From contig JADGEH010000017.1 of NCBI GenBank assembly GCA_016744475.1, positions 1 through 62,837 of the forward strand: a stretch of 62,837 nucleotides of DNA. The letters run 5' to 3'. Both the position numbers and the translations under genes were made by a program. The notes under the pieces were generated by a model. It made no database searches and was not told where the DNA came from. It saw nothing but the letters and a program-made list of their open reading frames with translations. Source of the DNA: Thiotrichales bacterium (GTDB lineage: Bacteria > Pseudomonadota > Gammaproteobacteria > Beggiatoales > Beggiatoaceae). Positions 58,425 to 62,837 of this stretch are shown here, one piece after another; the stretch's first letter is position 1, and every line of letters begins with the position of its first letter.

Positions 58425-58646
58425 TCATGAGAATACAGCGGTGATACCCTTTAAAGTAACGTAAATAATGAAGATGGCTGGAATAGATGCAAATCCTAAT
58501 TTTGTTAAAAACAAAACCATTAAAATAAAGGGCATATTGAAATCTGTTATGACTACCTTTGTTAAAGACTTGCTCTCATTATTAAGCACTATAGAGGCAT
58601 TTAAATCAGAAGTGGACGAAGCAGATTTTTCATACAAAGAACTCAA
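58425..58646 (-). CDS. Possible small membrane protein
   Basis: From a TTG start, 73 residues: a polar N-terminus (about 1-35) then KVVITDFNMPFILMVLFLTK and IPAIFIIYVTLKGI, one or two hydrophobic helices. The TDFNMPF-MV-F--K-G-ASIPA pattern looks like a conserved small inner-membrane protein rather than chance, but I cannot name the family. The start is uncertain: a GAAGAAG lies before the TTG. The overlapping plus-strand frame (58468-58707) is the alternative. It would be downstream of the PDZ gene on the same strand. Confidence 0.4.
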   Translation of the reverse strand: MSSLYEKSASSTSDLNASIVLNNESKSLTKVVITDFNMPFILMVLFLTKLGFASIPAIFIIYVTLKGITAVFS

Positions 58647-58745
58647 GTCTTCTTCAGAATATGTGCGAGCATATAGCCAAAATATATCAGTTATATGCGA
58701 GGGATAACGCTGCTTGGAGCGACATTACCTATAACGTTATACAAC

Positions 58746-58994
58746 TCATATAAAATGGCTATAGATACCCAGTGGCTCTGTTGTACACTCATATGTAAGT
58801 TCCGATTCTCCTCTTTTAATGACTAAAGGCATTGTGCTTTTATTTTCGCTCCTTGCACTTTCTACAGAATCATCTAAATCTTCATTCGTATGAATTTGTT
58901 TTGAGTCATGAGAAACAATGATGTCACTTTTCTGAAGCCCAAATGTAGCCGCTTGTGAATCTGGTGATACATTGATGATGACTAAAACATCCAT
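58746..58994 (-). CDS. Stand-alone PDZ domain protein
   Basis: This 82-residue protein starts at 58994 with AGGAGGGAAT directly upstream, one of the strongest ribosome sites in the window. MDVLVIINVSPDSQAATFGL then QKSDIIVSHDSKQIHTNEDL is a typical PDZ core (SPDSQAAxxGLQxGDIIxxxxGxxI). It contains almost nothing else: no signal peptide, no protease domain. PDZ domains bind protein C-termini, so it may be a soluble adaptor. It lies between the ACT/V4R-like gene and the small membrane protein. Confidence 0.7.
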   Translation of the reverse strand: MDVLVIINVSPDSQAATFGLQKSDIIVSHDSKQIHTNEDLDDSVESARSENKSTMPLVIKRGESELTYECTTEPLGIYSHFI

Positions 58995-59106
58995 ATTCCC
59001 TCCTTATATCTAAAGATTAATTAGCCCGTACCATACGGTCTAACCCATTTTTACGCTCAGTCCAATCTACGACTCTGTGGTTATTCTTTGATGCAACGGC
59101 ACCCAG

Positions 59107-59862
59107 CTACCCAATATTGACTTTAAATAAACAATATTGATCTCCAATAGCACGGCATTTGGGTTCAGTGACGTAGGTGCTGGGTAATTTAGAGGCTTGA
59201 CTTAAGATGCCTTCAATAAAACCAATGAGAAAGTAGCATTTGTCATTTTCCTGAGAAAAAAGTAAATCCATGCTATTGGTAAAACGTCGGGAGAAAATAG
59301 AAACAGTGGTTTTAAGTTCATCCCCTTCTACTTCACATTCAGCAATCTTTTTAAGCGCAGGTACCACTACGGTGTGCAAAGCATGATAAATGCTGTCAGT
59401 GTCTTTTAATAAAGGATGGTGAATGGCTTGTCTAATGCCTACATAGACACCGATGCGAGTCACTTTGGCTTCTCTTTCTTTACGGGGGCAACTGTCTTCA
59501 TAGGCTTGCAATGGGGTTAAGATGGCGGGCCAAACATCAATAATGGTATCAATAAGTTGTTCTTCTTCGTCATTGAGTGCACCATGCCGACGCATTAATT
59601 TTGAATCTTCTTTAGGTTTGCTGGTAATACTCACCACTTCTATCACACCGTTAATTTCAGGTAGTTTTTGCTGGAGTATGTCATTAGGAATGGTATTCCC
59701 TTCTGTTTCTAAGGTGAGTATTTTATGGCTGGTTCCACTCTCATCTTTTAATTGGTGGCGGGCATAGTTTAAACCCGATTGCATAAGAATAGCTGCTGCT
59801 TGTCCTAATACACCAGAAAAACTATTCACTCGTAATACAATATTAATATAGTGAGTTGACAT
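59107..59862 (-). CDS. ACT-like and V4R-like domain protein
   Basis: This 251-residue protein has an N-terminal ACT-like fold (about 1-82, STHYINIVLRVNSFSGVLGQ, LETEGN..., INGVIEVVSI), a linker with charged residues, and a C-terminal region (about 100-251). That region ends CRAIGDQYCLFKVNIG, the C-x-G-x-x-C-F-V pattern of V4R (4-vinyl reductase, XylR-N-like) sensor domains, with GIRQAIHHPLLKD and LIGFIEGIL before it. Such proteins sense small molecules, but I do not know the ligand. ATG at 59862, preceded by GGAAAC. A family B MITE lies just upstream of the start. Confidence 0.65.
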   Translation of the reverse strand: MSTHYINIVLRVNSFSGVLGQAAAILMQSGLNYARHQLKDESGTSHKILTLETEGNTIPNDILQQKLPEINGVIEVVSITSKPKEDSKLMRRHGALNDEEEQLIDTIIDVWPAILTPLQAYEDSCPRKEREAKVTRIGVYVGIRQAIHHPLLKDTDSIYHALHTVVVPALKKIAECEVEGDELKTTVSIFSRRFTNSMDLLFSQENDKCYFLIGFIEGILSQASKLPSTYVTEPKCRAIGDQYCLFKVNIG

Positions 59863-59884
59863 TTGAATGTTTCCTTTGGCTTAA

Positions 59885-59971
59885 GGGCCTATATAAAAAC
59901 GGGATAATCGGCTGCAAACCTGCCTCAAAATGGCGCATTTTCGCTTCGATTCCCCATCTTCGTATAGGCTC
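59885..59971. mobile_element. Family B MITE, internally deleted, TAA duplication
   Basis: The 87-bp copy runs from GGGCCTATATAAAAACGGG to CCCCATCTTCGTATAGGCTC, flanked by TAA (59882-59884) and TAA (59972-59974). The central palindromic half is missing. Confidence 0.7.
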
Positions 59972-60045
59972 TAAGTGTTATTGGTATTTGAATACGGGTG
60001 ACTTTTTGTTCTTTTTCTATACTGGCTAGTACATCGCCCACTTTA

Positions 60046-60104
60046 TAATGACGGGTTTTAGACCTTCCAGACACGGTATCAGGAAGGTCTGAAACCCGTC
60101 ATTT
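60046..60104. repeat. Inverted repeat with T run
   Basis: AATGACGGGTTTTAGACCTTCC pairs with GGAAGGTCTGAAACCCGTCATT around a 15-base loop, followed by TTTTTA. It may be a repeat hairpin or a terminator on the plus strand. Confidence 0.6.
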
Positions 60105-60183
60105 TTTACCTTAGCCACTTGGCAACGTAAACCTTTATTTTTGAAAAATGTTGAGTGTTTACGTAGCGGGGCTTTGTTATCCG

Positions 60184-60368
60184 ATGGATAAAAAGCGGTT
60201 GACTGTGGATGCAGTGGTGGTTTTGCCTGATCATCGGTATTGTTTGATGATTTGTCCAGACGTTGGCATGGATTGAAGCGGTATTTTTTGCCGGGTGTTG
60301 AGGCTACGGCGAATGATCGAGGGGAACAGTAGGTGTGGCAAAAACGCTTTTGGGACGAACATAATTAG
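60184..60368 (+). pseudogene. Decayed REP-associated tyrosine transposase (RAYT)
   Basis: From ATG 60184: MDKKRLTVDAVVVLPDHRYC then LMICPDVGMD and a stop. This matches the VDAWVVMPDHxHCLW segment (HUH-like PDH motif) of Y1/RAYT transposases. In another frame, VWQKRFWDEHN before a stop matches the later RGERGIWQRRFWEH motif. The frame is broken and most of the protein is missing. The stop is followed by a family A end (TTAGACGGGTTGCAAGGGG). Confidence 0.65.
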
Positions 60369-60396
60369 ACGGGTTGCAAGGGGTATTGAAAATACC

Positions 60397-60433
60397 ATAA
60401 CAACACGCCCAGAAAAACGGGGCGTGTTGTTAT
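60397..60433 (-). terminator. Terminator after sucD
   Basis: ATAACAACACGCCCC and GGGCGTGTTGTTAT form a long stem 22 bases beyond the sucD stop. There is only a short T stretch after it on the minus strand. Confidence 0.7.
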
Positions 60434-60455
60434 GAAAAATCATCAAATAATGCGC

Positions 60456-61328
60456 TTAGAACGCTTCTAATATCTTCTTGCCTATATCGGCTGGGGAGCG
60501 GGATAAACGTACACCAGCGGCTTCTAAGGCGGCAAATTTACCGTCTGCCGTACCTTTGCCACCAGAAATGATCGCACCTGCGTGTCCCATACGTTTGCCA
60601 GGAGGTGCGGTGACTCCCGCGATGTAGGCGACGACGGGTTTTTTGACGTTGGCTTGGATGTATTCTGCGGCTTCTTCTTCGGCACTGCCGCCGATTTCTC
60701 CGACCATGATGATGCCTTCGGTTTGCGGGTCGGCATTGAAGAGTTTTAAGCAATCAATGAAGTTCATGCCTTGAATGGGATCGCCGCCGATGCCGATGCA
60801 GGTGGTTTGTCCTAAACCATTTTGCGTGGTTTGGTACACCGCTTCATAGGTGAGGGTGCCGGAGCGTGAAACGATGCCGATTTTGCCGGGTTTGTGAATC
60901 ATGCCGGGCATGATGCCGATTTTGCTGGCACCAGGGGTGATGATGCCGGGGCAGTTGGGGCCGATTAAATAGGTGTCGGGATAGTCATTGGTGAGCACAG
61001 ATTTGACTTTCAGCATGTCCAGTACGGGAATGCCTTCGGTAATGCACACAATGAGCTTGATGCCTGCGTCAGCCGCTTCAAGCACGGCATCCGCTGCAAA
61101 AGCGGCGGGGACGTAAATCACGCTGGCTTCGGCTTCTGTTTCATTGACCGCATCGCGCACGGTGTTGAAAACGGGGAGATTCAGATGGGTTTCTCCGCCG
61201 CGTCCTGGGGTTACGCCGCCGACCATGTTGGTGCCGTAAGCAATGGCTTGTTCTGAATGAAAAGTGCCTTGTTTTCCAGTAAAACCTTGGCAAATGACTT
61301 TGGTGTCTTTGTTGAGTAATACGCTCAT
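60456..61328 (-). CDS. sucD: Succinyl-CoA synthetase alpha subunit
   Basis: This 290-residue CoA-binding subunit carries the phospho-His. [39 protein letters not shown], the [11 protein letters not shown] motif (about 122-132), [19 protein letters not shown] and [20 protein letters not shown], with the catalytic His in KRMGHAGA, match the family. Its start overlaps the sucC stop by one base. Confidence 0.98.
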   Translation of the reverse strand: MSVLLNKDTKVICQGFTGKQGTFHSEQAIAYGTNMVGGVTPGRGGETHLNLPVFNTVRDAVNETEAEASVIYVPAAFAADAVLEAADAGIKLIVCITEGIPVLDMLKVKSVLTNDYPDTYLIGPNCPGIITPGASKIGIMPGMIHKPGKIGIVSRSGTLTYEAVYQTTQNGLGQTTCIGIGGDPIQGMNFIDCLKLFNADPQTEGIIMVGEIGGSAEEEAAEYIQANVKKPVVAYIAGVTAPPGKRMGHAGAIISGGKGTADGKFAALEAAGVRLSRSPADIGKKILEAF

Positions 61329-62497
61329 TAGGCCTTCCCTCCGATAGCAGCCACAACTTTTTGTGCGGCATCGGTTAAATCATCCGCTGCCATTAAATCC
61401 AGACCGCTGTCATTTAGCAGCGCTTTGCCTTTGTCTACATTGGTGCCTTCTAAGCGCACCACGACGGGTAAGGTCATGCCGGTTTTGCGCGTGGCTTCAA
61501 TGATGCCTTCAGCAATTAAATCACAACGCACAATGCCGCCAAAGATGTTGACTAGAATGGCTTCAACTTTCTTATCAGACAAAATCAAGCGGAAGGCTTC
61601 GGTGACGCGCTCGGCTGTGGCACCGCCGCCTACGTCGAGGAAGTTTGCAGGCTCGCCGCCATGTAATTTGATTAAATCCATGGTCGCCATCGCTAAGCCT
61701 GCACCATTGACCATGCAGGCAATGTTGCCGTCTAAAGCGATGTAGTTGAGTTCGTGTTCACGAGCGATGTTTTCTTTTTCGTCTGATTGGCTGGGGTCGA
61801 AGAGTTCAGCTAAATCTTTGTGCCGATATAAAGCGCTGTCATCTAAATTGATTTTTCCATCCAAAGCTTGTAAATCACCCGTATCGGTGACAATTAAAGG
61901 ATTGATTTCTAACAGGCTTAAATCTTTCTCGATCAATAAACGATAGGCCGCTGTCAACAACTTGTGTAATTGTTTGCGCTGTTCTTTATTCAGTTCTAAA
62001 GCAAAACCCAGTTCTTGGGTTTGATACGCTTGAATCCCCGTAGTCGGATGTATTTGCACAGTAAAAAGTTTTTCTGGCGTTTCAGCAGCGACTTGCTCAA
62101 TATCCATGCCGCCTGCGGCAGACGCGATAATCGCCACGCGACGAGTGGCGCGATCCACTAATAAGCTCAAATACAATTCGCGCTCAATGCCTGTGGGTTT
62201 TTCGATGAGCACGCAGCCAATGGGCTGGCCTTCAGCGTTGGTTTGATGCGTGACTAATTGCGTGCCGATCAAACTGGCTGCGATGGCTTCGACTTCAGGC
62301 AAACTAGCCGCGCGTTTGACACCGCCCGCTTTACCTCGTCCACCTGCGTGTACTTGGGCTTTCACCATCCAACTATCGCCGCCCAAATTTTCCGCTAAGC
62401 TACGCGCCTCAGCCGAACTGCGTGCTGGGAAACCTTTAGGTAAGGGAATCCCATAATTAGCAAATAAAGTTTTTGCCTGATATTCGTGTATGTTCAT
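61328..62497 (-). CDS. sucC: Succinyl-CoA synthetase beta subunit
   Basis: This 389-residue ATP-grasp subunit begins [36 protein letters not shown] (about 46-61), [21 protein letters not shown] and [20 protein letters not shown]...[13 protein letters not shown] are diagnostic. AGGATAATGAAAACCCT with GGAGG precedes the start. It forms the sucCD operon and feeds succinate to the sdh operon 17 kb away. Confidence 0.98.
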   Translation of the reverse strand: MNIHEYQAKTLFANYGIPLPKGFPARSSAEARSLAENLGGDSWMVKAQVHAGGRGKAGGVKRAASLPEVEAIAASLIGTQLVTHQTNAEGQPIGCVLIEKPTGIERELYLSLLVDRATRRVAIIASAAGGMDIEQVAAETPEKLFTVQIHPTTGIQAYQTQELGFALELNKEQRKQLHKLLTAAYRLLIEKDLSLLEINPLIVTDTGDLQALDGKINLDDSALYRHKDLAELFDPSQSDEKENIAREHELNYIALDGNIACMVNGAGLAMATMDLIKLHGGEPANFLDVGGGATAERVTEAFRLILSDKKVEAILVNIFGGIVRCDLIAEGIIEATRKTGMTLPVVVRLEGTNVDKGKALLNDSGLDLMAADDLTDAAQKVVAAIGGKA

Positions 62498-62837
62498 AGG
62501 GTTTTCATTATCCTCCGTTAAACTGGGGTTTTGAGGTATAAGCTGACGTGACGCAAAGACTTTTTTTGACGCTTGAAAACAGATTTAAGCATCAAAAAAC
62601 CGCCATTGCTCCACACTTAAAGTTGACATAGCCTGAGAAAAACGTGATGTTTGCGTTCACTTCAAGCTGTGTGCGTCAGGTGGGGTACACGCTTGAACAT
62701 CTGATCTCATGAAAGAGATGTTTTGCAGGGAGAAGACGAGCACACCAAGCTGTTTATTCACGTCATGCTCTCTGCGTAAGATGAGCTTTTTATACCATAG
62801 CCCTTTCAAAATAAATATTTTTAACCTATTCATCAAT
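62498..62837. other. Upstream region of sucCD, no gene
   Basis: About 340 bases to the window end hold the sucC leader. No long frame, hairpin terminator or repeat of the families described is evident. I do not see a promoter I would defend. Confidence 0.4.

Noticed and set aside
58468..58707. Plus-strand frame of 79 codons opposite the small membrane protein
   Set aside because: No ribosome site and no recognisable pattern. The opposite strand gives a coherent membrane segment. I could not exclude it fully.
60231..60446. Minus-strand frame of 71 codons
   Set aside because: It overlaps the RAYT remnant and the sucD terminator, and has no ribosome site.

Overview
The window is a chromosomal segment of a gammaproteobacterium. 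The best guess is a Thiotrichales/Beggiatoa-like sulfur bacterium, but this rests on gene content and style rather than a marker gene: conserved hisE-hinT-tatABC-lolD and lepA-lepB-DUF4845-rnc-era blocks, a PHB-type phasin, a two-partner-secretion exoprotein beside a CHAT/TPR protease, Roc-COR and TIR signalling proteins, and very many short palindromic or MITE-like repeats. No rRNA, tRNA or CRISPR array was seen.

Layout. 1-6.0 kb: a tandem array of secreted proteins (two intact copies and one truncated copy) that look like catalytically dead zinc metallopeptidases, ending in a junction with a broken AAA ATPase gene. 6.0-6.8 kb: a repeat mosaic. 6.8-13.6 kb: psiE, an EamA permease, a DUF465 gene and the lepA-lepB-DUF4845-rnc-era operon. 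14-25 kb, minus strand: phasin, SpoIIE-type phosphatase, glnE, ssb, lolD, tatCBA, hinT, hisE, a small exported protein, doxX and suhB. 25-29 kb: folE2, dxs and bioH. 29-31 kb: an orphan Wzt-like ABC ATPase and an EAD-TIR protein. 31-34.5 kb: glutathione-dependent formaldehyde oxidation (fghA, adhC) and an AlkD-like glycosylase. 35-38 kb: a membrane-anchored unknown, then thiC with a TPP riboswitch. 38.6-41.2 kb: circularly permuted ATP-grasp plus alpha-E protein. 41-45 kb: sdhCDAB. 46-50 kb: gabD and prpBC, with two perfect ATTGTCGACAAT operators on a sigma70-type promoter. 50-55 kb: TpsA-like exoprotein and exported TPR-CHAT protein. 55-57.7 kb: Roc-COR GTPase ending in the same EAD-like module that begins the TIR protein. 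58.4-60 kb: small membrane protein, stand-alone PDZ protein and an ACT/V4R-like protein. 60.2-62.5 kb: decayed REP-associated transposase and sucCD.

Central metabolism is coherent. sucCD, sdhCDAB, gabD and prpBC all feed or drain succinate, succinyl-CoA or propionyl-CoA. The less ordinary content is (a) the pseudo-protease array, (b) the TIR and Roc-COR proteins, 24 kb apart, that share an EAD-like adaptor module, and (c) the repeats. At least two MITE families (ends TAGACTTGTTGC and GAGCCTATACGAA) share one core but have different ends. Several copies keep clean TA or TNA target duplications. One element supplies a gene's stop codon, one is nested inside another, and one 18-bp relic sits exactly where two genes are truncated. 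All functional calls come from reading the sequence; no database search was run.
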